A DNA stretch of 64,000 nt from the NCBI GenBank assembly GCA_001949185.1, contig BDGG01000011.1, forward strand, positions 202,123 through 266,122. The letters are read 5' to 3'. The notes under the pieces are model-generated. The model worked only from the letters and a program-made list of their open reading frames with translations, was not told where the DNA came from and ran no database searches. Positions 11,501 through 22,119 of this stretch are shown in pieces. Made by a program: the position numbers and the translations under genes. The DNA is from Ramazzottius varieornatus. Lineage: Eukaryota > Tardigrada > Eutardigrada > Parachela > Ramazzottiidae. Positions within the stretch are counted from its first letter, which is position 1. Each line of letters opens with the position of its first letter.

Positions 11501-12041
11501 GTGTGCTGTTGTTTCTTCTCCCTATGGTACGATCCAGCTTAGTACCTTCCCTCATTTACTAATTTGTTGGGAAGGTCCAGATGACGCAACTCCCATGCTG
11601 GCTCTTCAGCTATGACAGATGCCAAGCGCGGAGTTTTCCCGTTTGACATCCAATTTACTCGGCTGCGTTGTACACAGTTTATCTCGCCGAAATCAGGCTC
11701 AATTATCGATTAGGCTTCTTTTTGATGCAAAGTATTATTGATCAACGACTGCATTTTCATGCTTCGGCACAGCCCAGTTCCGTGTTGTGTGAAACTGGAA
11801 AAACCTAACATCCATGACACGTAATTCTTTAAAAAATCGATAAACACTTAATGATATTCCTGCTATCTCTGGACGTTATTTACGCAAAAACTCTGTGTTT
11901 ACATAAAGGTAGCAGATAGACGTGACGCGAAATTGAAAGTCCTTCGTCAGAGGTCTTTCACCGCTTCGGAGAGTTATCCAAGTGTTACATATGTAGTTTC
12001 ATATTATTCATTTTCTGTCATTTTTTTAGACCTGTTCGAAC
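8590..12041. other. 3.4-kb intergenic stretch, no firm gene
   Basis: AT-rich 3' flank of the CHMP4 gene (AATAAA near 8980), then sequence with no recognised gene. Three unusually long minus-strand open frames (10926-10516, 136 codons; 10310-9783, 175 codons; 9748-9290, 152 codons) lie in line and show a possible donor (CAACA/GTGAGT near 10514), but I could not join them in phase and recognise no domain. They may be a Ser/Arg-rich disordered protein or chance. Near the right end an acceptor-like tract (TTTTTTTAG, about 12021-12029) precedes the RGK gene start and may end a 5' UTR intron. Confidence 0.3.
9290..10926 (-). other. Unjoined cluster of three long minus-strand open frames
   Basis: Open frames of 136, 175 and 152 codons follow each other on the same strand in a region otherwise without long frames. 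Only the first begins with ATG. Composition is Ser/Arg/Thr-rich, with no signal peptide, membrane segment or motif I recognise. The middle frame opens directly after an in-frame TAG that would serve as a splice acceptor. Splice phases tested between them did not agree, so a single gene is not supported. I cannot assign a function. Confidence 0.15.
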
Positions 12042-15000
12042 ATGGCGAACATCGGGGAGGCTGACCGTCGACATTTACACGCCTTGTACAATGGCCATCT
12101 ACGAAAAAGCAGCAACACATCCTCCACAGCGTCTTCCATTGAGTCGCCTGACGAGGAAGCCGAACGCCGGTTTCGTGCTCATAAGATCCGGAAGCAGTCT
12201 TCCCCAGCATATCTTCCCTCCATTAGTGTTACCCGTCACGAAAGTCTAGCCCCGTCCTCGGCTACACGCCCGGCAGCCGAGTCCTTTAACCATAACCGCT
12301 CTAGCTCCGTACGAAATAACAATAAGTCTAGTGCATCGGTCGTCCGACGTCCATCTAACCTTGAAGTCAGAAGCAGCTCGCGAAATCAGCGCTCCATCAA
12401 CGGAAGGTGCGTTAACATTCAAATACTCGTGTTTATGAATGTGAGCTGAAACGGTTGTTACCTGGTTGATCATACCAGTAGTCACCTTGATGCCTTAAGT
12501 CATGCATGTATCAGTACCTGCTTTCACAAGGCAAAATCGTAAACGAAATTGCTGTGTGAATTTCAGCCGGGCGAATTCTCCGCGACCTTCGCTAACAGAA
12601 CTTCCAGTCGAATTTCGGTCGCGAGCCAACACCCTTCCCGGAAAGGATAAAGAAAGGGAGGAAGTTGACGAAAACCATTACCGCTGTCGCCGTTTCGATG
12701 TCTCGCCAAAAGGCCAGGTTCAGAACCGCGGCGACTCAATCAAGCCCAGAGCCAGCAATACTTCACTGAATAAGATTGGCGCCGAGGAGCCGCCCCCAAC
12801 GCCGAGTTACAAAGGTGAGCGGTTACTGTCGGTCAGTAGTGCGCTCTCTTCGACGAGAGGTTCGCCTGATTCCCGTGAAGGCCGCTCCCCGAGCATTGAC
12901 TCACCTGCGGATAACATCAATACCTACCGTGTACATGTTTGCGGAGAAGAGGGCGTGGGAAAGACTTCGCTGGTTAATCAGTTCTTATCTTCGGATCAAA
13001 TCAACGTTTTCGAAGGATCCCCCGGAGGTACGAGAGTAGCCTACGAAGTGCTCCTTGATATTACCCTTCACCGTCGTGTTTTTCCAAAACTTAAAAGACC
13101 AAGGGGGTACCTCGGTTGCTTGGCGCACCCCAAAAGCCTTGCGGAATGGCTTCTGTCGAACCTTTTCGTCTTAAATTTTCGCGTTTGCTTTCACAAACGT
13201 TGTCGCTTCCAGTTAAAAAAGACGTGAACTGGCTAGCAGCTTCCTGAAAATTTCAAGAGAATATTTCGTTTTTGACCAGCTTTTGTCTTGAGTTGACAAA
13301 CCAAATTTTTACTTAAGAGCTGGCTGACGAAAAGCCTCCTTAAACATTGGACAGAGAGCTAGCACATTGGTACCGTCTTAGAAGCTTCAGTATGTTCCAT
13401 GCTGCGTGACCAGTGGTTACAGCAAAAATGAGAAAATCTGGCTTTTGGTTCACTTAGTGGCGCATTCTACTCGAAAAATGCGAAGCGTACATGTGATGAT
13501 TCGCCCGATCTGATCCCACCCCATGATTTCAGCCAGTTAAAAATTGGGGAAGGTGATCTACCCCCCTTGTACTCCCAGAGCTCGGAATTGTGGTCTTTTA
13601 AGTGTTAAGTAAATGTTTGAAATGGTCAGCGGGACGGTGAAGTTTTTGAGATTTCTACACGTAGCTGAGCAGTGCTAAAAAATGATGCGGGCAATTTTTA
13701 CAACTTTGAGCAGAGCTTAATTCGAGTTAGAGATGTTCATTTATGGAAATTTCGAACGAAGTCTGCTTGCAGCTTCCTCATCAAGGTCGTTTACGACGTG
13801 TTGATTGTTATTAATGGATATTTTCCGAACGGCGCAGGGAGAATCACATGGTAATTAGCGCTGAAATAATCAACTATGTGTGATGTTGAGGCAACCACAT
13901 CATCGAAAAATAATTCATGATCAGGTCTGGCTAGCCGAGGAGTATATTCATAGCTTCGTTACGAGATCGTTGGGCTAAAACGGTACGAGTGCAGGGAACC
14001 ATCATCATTAGCATGGGAAGTGTTGATGGAGGTCGCCTAGCCGTATCCGCACATTATGCTCAAATTGGTCTTTGTGGGGGCGACGGTTTTGGCGTGAAGA
14101 CTGCTGTATTTACAGTCATTCCTTCAGAACGAACAGACGATATCATTCTTCATGCAGAGTTTTGAAGGGTGCTCTGACCATTGGAATTTACCGTTCAATG
14201 AAAACAGATCTCGCTAAGCATTCGCATACTTGTGTAAAGTGCCAAGTAATGAGTACCAGCGACGGCTAAATATGACCACAAGTCCGATAGCCGTCAGGGA
14301 AAACTGAAAAGGATGTACAAAAATCGCGTATATCCTCCCAAGAACGTTAACGCCAAGCGGTGCATTGAGTCGGTAGTCCGTGATGCTGTTCCCGCTCTAG
14401 TCGCGAACCTTAATGTTTGCGTTCACATGGTTGTGGAAGCAGTGACACATATCCTCCGTGCCGAAGCCGCAACGTTGCCCCAGCTGATAAGCAGCTGTTC
14501 CTGCCGAAAGTGGTTCACGGCCAACGGGCCTGACGTTTTTATCGCCTGTTTCGCAGACACGAAATGTCGTTCATCAAATCCTTATGTCCCACACGACTAA
14601 TACGCTAGTTGACCGTGCGGGGAGAGTTTTTTTGGCAGAACACGGTCACTGATGACGTCAGAAGACTCATTGAGCTTCCTTCTCCGACACCGACCCAGTT
14701 CGAAAATAACCTAAAATTGCTCTGAAAAAAGTATTAGTGTTTTATATATACTCATTATCTAACAGTTAGATATTTCCGTAATTTGAAATGTTAGCAAGAC
14801 AGAACAGGGGCGGTATCTGGTGAAAACCATCTTGAAATCCGAATATTCAGCTGAATGTTAGGGGAAAGAAATGGTGTTACCTTCTGGTCCGTAACTTTTT
14901 GTTGTTTTTCCAGAGGAGGAACAGACAGTTTCTGTCCTGCTGGATGGACAGGAATCCTGCCTATGCTTCATCGACGAACCCTCGTCGATTCAAGTAAGTG

Positions 15001-15874
15001 AAGAAGGTTGCTGGCGGGAGACAGAAGCGATGATACGTGTCGATGTAACAGGGAGCCAGATTACTTTTATGACTTCTGATTGCGGCCTACAGCACATGCC
15101 GGCTTGGCATTCCGCCCTAATGTGCTTCGTCGAAGCCATCGCAGTCAGAGCACTTAAGCTTCTTCCAAACAACCACAGCAAGCTTCTCTGAAGGTCCGGC
15201 TTGTTTACATCAAAAAATTCCAGAACCTAAACTTTGAAGATGTCGGTCTTTATTTGCTCGCGCGTTCTTTGATTTTCTAAGAATGTAGCCATTTTTAGAA
15301 AGATTAATGAAAAGTGACGTCAAGTTTATTGTACTTGGCAGGGACGTGGTCAACCTACAGCGCACGCCTATATCCTGATGTACAATGTGGCGGATCGAAC
15401 AACCTTCGAGAACATTATTGACACATTATACGAACTGAAGCAGGCGGATGAAACTCGAGACCGCGCTATCATTCTTGTTGGCAACAAAACTGATCTGGTT
15501 CGCTCTCGAATGGTCGAGTTTGACGGTACGAAGAAGCTCAATCATAACCATAGCCAGAATGCAATTACATAATTTATTCTCTCTTGTTTACAGAGGGTAC
15601 TTCGATTGCTGCATCCTACGATTGCAAGTTCATCGAAACTTCGGCAGCAATGAGTCAGAATGTGGATGAACTTTTAGTTGGAACTCTAAAACAAATCCGA
15701 CTGAAGGAACAGCAAGGACCCCAGCAAAAGCGGAAGGTCGTCAAGTACAAACGCCATGCGCGTGGCAAGAAGAATACACTAGTCCAGGGATACGACAAAG
15801 CTTGTGATCTATTATCAAAGCTGATATCGAAAGGTGGTTCGTCAAAGTCCTGCGGGAACTTACACGTCCTATGA
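12042..15874 (+). CDS. RGK-family small GTPase (Rem/Rad/Gem-like)
   Basis: RGK proteins are Ras-related GTPases that inhibit voltage-gated calcium channels and remodel the cytoskeleton. Five exons: 12042-12406, 12567-13027, 14914-14993, 15342-15525, 15594-15874; phases close to 456 residues. The N-terminal 270 residues are a Ser/Arg-rich disordered extension with repeated RxxS sites suited to 14-3-3 binding. The G domain starts YRVHVCGEEGVGKTSLVNQF (P-loop), lacks the usual DxxG switch II (FIDEPSS instead), and keeps NKTD and ETSA. This unusual switch II is an RGK hallmark. The C terminus is basic, has no CAAX box, and ends SKSCGNLHVL, close to the RGK signature tail SKSCHNLSVL. Intron 2 is 1.9 kb and holds no recognised gene. 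An acceptor just before the ATG implies a 5' UTR intron. Confidence 0.94.
12459..12545 (+). pseudogene. Degenerate 5' end of 18S rRNA inside an RGK intron
   Basis: The stretch beginning TACCTGGTTGAT then ACCAGTAGTCA, followed by GTCATGCATGTATCAGTACC and TGCTTTCACAAGGC, follows the highly conserved first 90 bases of eukaryotic 18S rRNA in order, with substitutions and one deletion in the ATGCTTGTCTCAAAGATTAAG part. It lies wholly within the intron 12407-12566 in the sense orientation. It is a fragment and cannot be functional as rRNA. Confidence 0.75.
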
Positions 15875-15969
15875 GAAACCATTTTTCCATATTACTTTTA
15901 TTTGTCATTCATTATTATGAACAAGTTATAATTTTGCAACTTACACAGTAAGATTAACTATATCGAGAA

Positions 15970-17120
15970 TGTTGTATGTATAAATTCAAGAACGCCTTTA
16001 ACACCATTCGTCGGGATGTGCTTATCCAAATCGTCCATGACACCATGCCAATGTATCTACCCTTCGTTTGGCAGTCTTACAGGCGACCGTCAAAGTTGGT
16101 GTATGGCGAGCATGTCTTAGAATCAGCAAGCAGTGTCCAGCAGGGGGATCTCCTAGGTCCCTTGTTGTTTTGTCTGGTGATCGAGTCGGTTTAGGTGGAC
16201 TGGGCATCCGTCGTACGGAAGAGGTCGCACTCCCAGCCTTTTTGGCTTCGATCCACTCCGTTCAACAACTGGTGCTCAGCATCCTCCCTGGTGCCGCTTT
16301 GGACAGCGAAACTGATCTCGCTTTGACCTAGTGGACCTTCCTGACGACAGCTAATCCTCCCCTTCCTGAGTTGCGTCATCAGCAGCGAGCCTGGGACCTT
16401 CCTCTTCTAAAGAACAGCCATGACGCAATGGTAAGTGCTGCTTCACTCAACACTAAAGCCCGTCTTTTAGCTGTTTGAGACAAAAACTCGGGATCATGGC
16501 TTCACGCACTCCCGGCTTCCTCACTCGGAAACCTTCTGGACGACAACACGCTACGAGTAAGCATTGGTTTGCGTCTAGGCGCAAAACTATGCAGACCTCA
16601 CGTGTGTCGGTGCGGAAAGGATGTGGACGAGCTCGGACAGCACGGCTTGAGCTACAAGTACAGCGCCGGACGCCACAGTCGTCACAATGCACCGAACGAG
16701 TCCTTTTGCCGAGCGTTAGCCACCGCTCAGGTGTCTTCGATCGTGCAACCACCGGGAACTTTCCGTGCGGACAAGCGACGGCCTGACGGAATGTCACAAG
16801 TCCCATGGAAGAATGGGAAGGAGCTAGTGTGGGACGTGACAGTTGTCGACACGTTGGCTCAGATGAACATTGTCGATTCGTCGAGGAGAGCAGGATCGGC
16901 TGCGGAAGAAGCTGAAAAGAGGAAGAAGGCAAAGTATGTCGACATCGGCCAGCAGTTCTCCTTCTGTCCAGTCGGACTGGAGACCTTTGGACCGTGGGGA
17001 CCTTCAGCAACGGAACTTTTTGAGACAGTTGGTAAAAAGATGCTTGAGATAACTGGAGAGGCTCGTTCTTTACAGTTTTTAAGCAGCGCGTGTCTATTGA
17101 CATTCAGCGTGGTAATTGTT
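15970..17120 (+). mobile_element. Dead reverse-transcriptase element, 5'-truncated with internal deletion
   Basis: Reading starts abruptly at RT motif A (FKNAFNTIRRDVL) and continues to motif B (QQGDLLGPLLFCL) at about 16190; the frame then shifts, and the catalytic YADD part is missing. The next frame resumes with a conserved thumb-region segment (GGLGIRRTEEVALPAFLASI), meets stops, and re-opens from about 16500 to 17075 as LLDDNTLRVSIGLRLGAK, a CRCGKDVDELG Cys motif, then RPDGM and WDVTVVDT. It ends with QRVSIDIQRGN in a third frame. This is the layout of a family of invertebrate RT proteins with a C-terminal domain resembling a PD-(D/E)XK nuclease; that last assignment is inference. At least three frame breaks show it is inactive. 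It lies just 100 bases after the RGK stop codon. Confidence 0.8.
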
Positions 17121-18885
17121 TTTCTGTTATTTCAACTGTTAAAGATCAGAAAGGTCTTGATGCGGTGTTTTTTGTTTTGGATTTTAGGAAGGGAAAATCT
17201 ATACCGTAAGCTTTTGACGTATTTTTCCTTGTTTAGATTTGTCTTTCTTCGTTTTGGAAACTGAATATTATCTTGAATGAAGTGTGGAATTGTATAAATG
17301 CCCAATTACATTGCACCATATTTGTCGAGTGAAAGGTGGTGGGTTCTGTCTTCGTGGCAATCGGTACACATTACAAAGTGGCGCGGACGGTGTCAAGGAA
17401 CGTTGCTACGGGTAACCAAATCAACGAGGCCATCATCACAAGTAATACTTGGCACTACTGATGTAGTTTGATTTTTCATGGCGATTCCGTCGTAGGCTCT
17501 GTATAGAGTTACTTTCCAACTTTCGAGCGTCCAGCAGAAATGTTCTGTGCGCACGAACTTCGGCTTCCATTTTGAGCAGAATCAGTGACTATCATATTTC
17601 AACTGGCTTCCTACACCCCGTATGTTTCACTTATTAGGGAATTTGCACTTTCAACAGAGGAATTCGATAAACGAACGAAACGACTGCATTCACAAGTGTT
17701 TTAAGTATGTTAAAACATTTCTAAATGCAGTCCCTTTCGTTTAGACGTTCATTTATCGACTTCCTCTTCTGAAAGTGCTTCTTCCTTATTAGCAGATTAT
17801 TTGGGGTTCTCACTTTCTGGTGTAAGCTCGACGTACCAATGCTCGGCTGCAACAGAAACGCATTAACCTGACACCATCAGCGAACTGATGTAATATTTTG
17901 AGAAGGGTTGCCTCAGCTAATTAGTAGATTTCCGTTCAGGATCAAGTCCTACAGCGATCAGCTCATTCAGTAATTTGGAGCTTGAGTAAGTACTGTCGTT
18001 ATCGAAGTTCGTGATCCATATAATTGCTTGGAACTCTTTTCCGTGTATTGGGATTACTCGAATGGTAATCTCGGCTGAATTTTAGTCATAATTCGTAAGT
18101 AAAATTTTTTTAGTGACATGGCGGTTGGTTTCCGGGAAACAGCATCGAGGGTGACGGATCAGTTGCTCGATTCGACAATGATCGATGTAATACTCACGTT
18201 CATCATCGATGGGTTTCGCATTTGTTAGTTTCATACAGCTTTGCGGAAAAATTCGAACGTTGTGAACATTGCTTCGGGGTGAAAAAAGTGGGAGTTGCGA
18301 GGCAATCGCTGGTTTACTTAACACCTTGAGCATGACGCGATTTCGTGCTTCCAGAAGTACGAGGTCGGAAACTCACTTTCGCCGCATTTTAACTGGTTGA
18401 GGTCGGTACGCGGCACCAAACTTGACCAATCACCCTTTCTTCGGTTGACCAAAATTTGGGAATATGTTGTACAGTGCGCCACCTGCCAACTCAAAACGGT
18501 CGACCTTAATAATTTCTTGTTGACCGTTGGGCAGATCTTTTTTCACATGTAAAGTTGTACGACTATACAAAAATGTTTGAACTAGGGTTGCAATGTTTTT
18601 GGAGACCCTGGGCCAACCGAGAGCCTCCCTACGACGAAATTTAATCGAAAACGGCAAAAATTCCAGCCAGTTTTCATAGTTGATGTCCAACGGCAGTTAT
18701 TTGCCATTAAAAGGCGGTTCTTCAGGCAAACAGGGAAAAAAGGGGTAGCAGAAGTTAAGCTAGAATCTCGCTACGTAGAAATTAACGTGCGCCAGGAATG
18801 TGTGTCTCCTGGTATTAATCCACGGTTAAAAGTTCTGCAGATCGATTGCCTCTGGTCCGTTCAGCACTTCTAAGGGTATCCAGTA
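17121..18885. other. Intergenic, no gene recognised
   Basis: AT-rich tail of the retroelement to about 17280, then unassigned sequence. A near-palindrome around 17660-17770 (ATTCGATAAACGAACGAAACGACTGCATT against AATGCAGTCCCTTTCGTTTAGACGTTCATTTATCGA) is a likely foldback or MITE. Two minus-strand open frames (18333-18082 and 18690-18430) have no recognised content. Confidence 0.35.
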
Positions 18886-19872
18886 GACCGCTTCAGCGTA
18901 ACGAGACGTTGCTTAAGTACCTTAAGGGGAGGTTATCGTGTATTCTGGCCCTTCTGGGAAAAAATTAGATACAGGAGATAGGAAAACGTTTTCTGTGTAA
19001 AGACCGTTCCGTATGTTAGAGTAATGGTCATACTACAATTTACTGGTGCGCGCAACGAACAAAGTCGCTGACGTGCGCTGCTGTGGACCCACAAACACGA
19101 TATTGGTTTTGCAGCGTTCTACCTTGACTCGTACGTTAGGTCAAGAGCCAACCAATACTAAAGTTGTAGACAACAACCTCGCCTACAAAGTGATAGTTTT
19201 TTCAAACTGCGACCTGCAACGCCGATCGAAAAATTTTGAAAAATGGCACAGCAACCCACTTTGGAGGCCGATTTCTCAAGAACCACAGACGGTCACGGTC
19301 TCCAAAACCAACACTTTGTGGACACAACTGTGTTCGCTCGATAAAGTGTTTTTGATAATTTTTCTGATCATTCGTCTATTTTTGGTCAGATTTTAATTGT
19401 GGTCGGGTCGACTGTTCAGCGTGACGCTTCAAAGTTTGTTTATTCTACGAGGCAGTGGGACAGAGGCTTGACCAGTCAACTTCCACCCTCTACCTGCAGA
19501 GGATATTGCGCTGGTCAGTAGAGCCCTTGTCCGTTGGATATTGCACTGTCTATCTCTTCATTGCGCTCTCTGCAGTGAAAATTGGCCCATAAACGGCACC
19601 AAAAGCCAACGGCTAGTAAATCAGCATGCACAGGCCCAGTGCACCCGGTCGCTCCGTCCGGAAGATAACAGAAAGGCTGCTTCCGGATTTACTCAACTAG
19701 CTTCATAATTTTATATCCCGAAAACTATAAAAGTTGTTTGCTGGTTGGCATGTAGGGATACATTGAACTATATCACTAGACGGTTTTGAATTTGCTGTTG
19801 TCGACCCGTTCTGGAAGAATAACCTCCCCTTAAGTAACGTCTCGTCACGATGAAGTAGACGCTGAAGCGGTC
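18886..19872. mobile_element. Inverted-repeat element, TTAA-flanked core
   Basis: Two nested inverted repeats. The inner one has ends GGGGAGGTTAT (18926) and ATAACCTCCCC (to 19829), each flanked by TTAA, giving a 904-bp core. The outer one pairs GACCGCTTCAGCG and ACGAGACGTTGCTTAA (18886-18916) with their inverted copies up to 19872. TTAA duplication is typical of piggyBac and Kolobok elements, but the matching continues outside the TTAA, so either the element is longer or it inserted into a foldback repeat. No transposase is visible; an internal plus open frame (19046-19396) is not recognised. Confidence 0.5.
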
Positions 19873-20310
19873 CCATGGATTACCATGGGTAAGAAGAACC
19901 TAATAGCTTATACAGTACAGAAACTCGCGCCGCAGTTCGAAAATCAGTGGTCAATTACCCATGATTGCTGTGTACTCCCTGCTATAGAACGTTCCCGTCA
20001 CAAAAAAATTTTCACGCAAGACCAACGGTTACCTCTGTAGCGGAAAGGCATGGTCCATAACTTACTTTTTTTCCCGACCGATAATTTGGCTAAGTGCATG
20101 TACAGACTAGGCACACCAAGGACCTCGTCCTGACTTTTCTCTTGCTCACATACGTGATGGGGCAATCCCAAACACTTCAGGCTTGTTAAGCACTATAATG
20201 ACGTATGCAGGCAAAGTTGAAGTAGGACCAAAGTTAGGACCAGCTCCTCGTACAAAAGAAAATGCGGGTGAGACATGGACGACAGGCTATTATATTGTGC
20301 ATTCATGACG

Positions 20311-21014
20311 TTATCGCGCAGTGTTTGAGTTTGGTGATGAGATCTCTGCATAAGATGGAGGTTGGTCCAAATGGTACGGTAAATGGTGACCAACAGGAAT
20401 TGTCGGAGGAAACTGTGCCAGCGTAACTGAATCCTGTGTGACACCTGATGAACCTTGACCGGGCTGGCAGGCGCTTGACAGGACCGGGGTACTTCCGCGT
20501 ACTGTGTATACAACCTGTTGCGGATTAATGGTGGTACACGTCACTGAGACTGCACAGTTCGTACTTTTCCGAAGCCACAAAGTACTGATGAGACTGAGCA
20601 CCGTGTACATGATACCGATCAAGATGGTCCATCCGACGGAATAATATTCGCAACTGTTGCCCGGAGCACAAATAGACTGTGGTGTGCCTACTGGCCCGAA
20701 TACCACAGTGAGAAAAGTACGCCTGTAATGAATAGTAGGTTGGAGTAGCCGCGGATCCATGGGTCGCTGGCTGCGGAGGGGTCTAGACGGTATGCCAGGT
20801 ATTTGTTCCAGTACAGTAACAACCCGTAGATGCTGACCATCAAGGACCAACAAGATAGGACGAATGCAAAAGGATATGCCATGTTTGTAAGGTTGTATGC
20901 TAAAGCAATACATATGAAGGAAAGAAACAGTAGAGCCTCGGAGGAGAACAGCAGGACTTTGAGAGCTGGAGACATGTGTGGTGACCAGCCTCTGCGGCCA
21001 TTGTAGTAGTGCAT
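20311..21014 (-). CDS. Putative four-helix membrane protein with C-terminal PPxY
   Basis: Not recognised as a named family. From an ATG at 21014, placed one base after a strong acceptor (so a 5' UTR intron is likely), the frame gives two clear membrane helices (VLLFSSEALLFLSFICIALA and MAYPFAFVLSCWSLMVSIYG), then GYSNLLFITGVLFSLWY as a third. The frame then changes: the downstream frame carries a Cys-containing loop, a fourth helix (VGWTILIGIMYTVLSLISTL) and a Gln/Pro/Ser-rich cytoplasmic tail ending with PPSYAEI, a WW-domain ligand. The join is either a 44-nt intron (GTACTT...CACCACAG, 20706-20663 approximately), which would shorten the third helix, or a one-base indel. The topology resembles MARVEL/claudin-like tetraspan proteins, without a diagnostic motif. 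Confidence 0.6.
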
Positions 21015-21961
21015 TCTGGTAAAAAAAACAGTTGGAAAAGCAATGTTTGATACGGAAAACTTATAGGATCTGTTCGGCTAGCCTGCCAAATTCACTGACT
21101 GAAGCTATTGGGTATGGACAGTTATAGCTTTGTCTCAAACATAGTTTCATATCTTGCATTTGTTATCATGCATGAGTTGCATTGTAATTAGTGTCCAGAT
21201 TAAGGTGGACTCAGACTTTGTCATCGGTCTGGGTGCACAGTGTGCCTATTTTTGATTCAGGCGTGGTGTACTGTAGATACAAATTTTGAAAGCTAGCAGT
21301 ATGGCTTCATTCAAAAACTCTTTCCCAGAAAGTGTTAATCAACAGTGTGCGAAAACCTGTGGCGCCCTCACTCGCAGTGCGGTACTCGTGATTAATGAGC
21401 ACTAGCCGCAGGATTGACTGTACTTCCTGGTTCTAAACCGCCCCATGGAAAAGTTTTCCTGTGGTCTGTGAGGGATGATCCTGAGAACGACTGTTCTTGG
21501 GGGACTCTCCTCTGCAAAAGAATGAACAAAAATTATCCACGATGGATGGCAATCATGCATGGATTCATGGTTCTTGCTTGAACCTGAACTTTACGCCTTC
21601 TCTGTACAACTTCAAAGTGATCGTTGACCGGCAGCAGCGCTTTCAACTAGCTGCTACGAGTGGTACTCGGGAGAGAATTCCAAATTTCATACTTACTAAA
21701 GGCCTGCGCTCCAGGCATCACTTATTCCGACCTTGAAGTGTGGCCTTCTCACCGTTGATCTCCACCTTCTTTGTCTTCGACGGCGGAAAAAATTCTAGGT
21801 ACAACACAAAAAGGGTGGCAGACAGGAACACTACTTATATCGATGTCTTCCATCTGTCTTAACCTCGATATCAGTTCATCGCAGCCATACTATTCAGTCG
21901 CTACAGTTGTTTTCCAGACGACCGATTGCTTACGGACCCTCGATATCTCGCCCAGTGGTTA
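21015..21961. other. Intergenic, no gene recognised
   Basis: No exon with supporting splice signals and no repeat with readable ends. A plus open frame at 21497-21736 has no recognised content. Confidence 0.3.
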
Positions 21962-21971
21962 CGGAAAGTAG

Positions 21972-22010
21972 TATATAATAAAGGCCTGTTCCAGCTGAGC
22001 TCTTCAGTCG
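21972..22010 (+). promoter_or_regulatory. TATA box and initiator of the repeat-protein gene
   Basis: TATATAATA at 21972-21980 is followed about 30 bases later by CTTCAGTCG (near 22003-22010), which matches the invertebrate initiator TCAGT. The spacing suits a focused core promoter for the gene starting at 22120. A CT-rich tract ending TTGTTAG/GTAGG (about 22070-22080) may mark a short 5' UTR intron. Confidence 0.55.
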
Positions 22011-22119
22011 ACGTACGTTTGCTTTTCCTTCTTGGATCTTTCATTTCCCACGGTTCGCTGTTGTCTTCCTTGTTAGGTAGGTTTTCCTCCTAGCCCACTT
22101 TCCCTCCCTCCGATCGAAA

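Noticed and set aside
16453-17103. 216-codon minus-strand open frame
   Set aside because: It is the reverse of the retroelement C-terminal domain, whose plus-strand frame matches a known conserved pattern.
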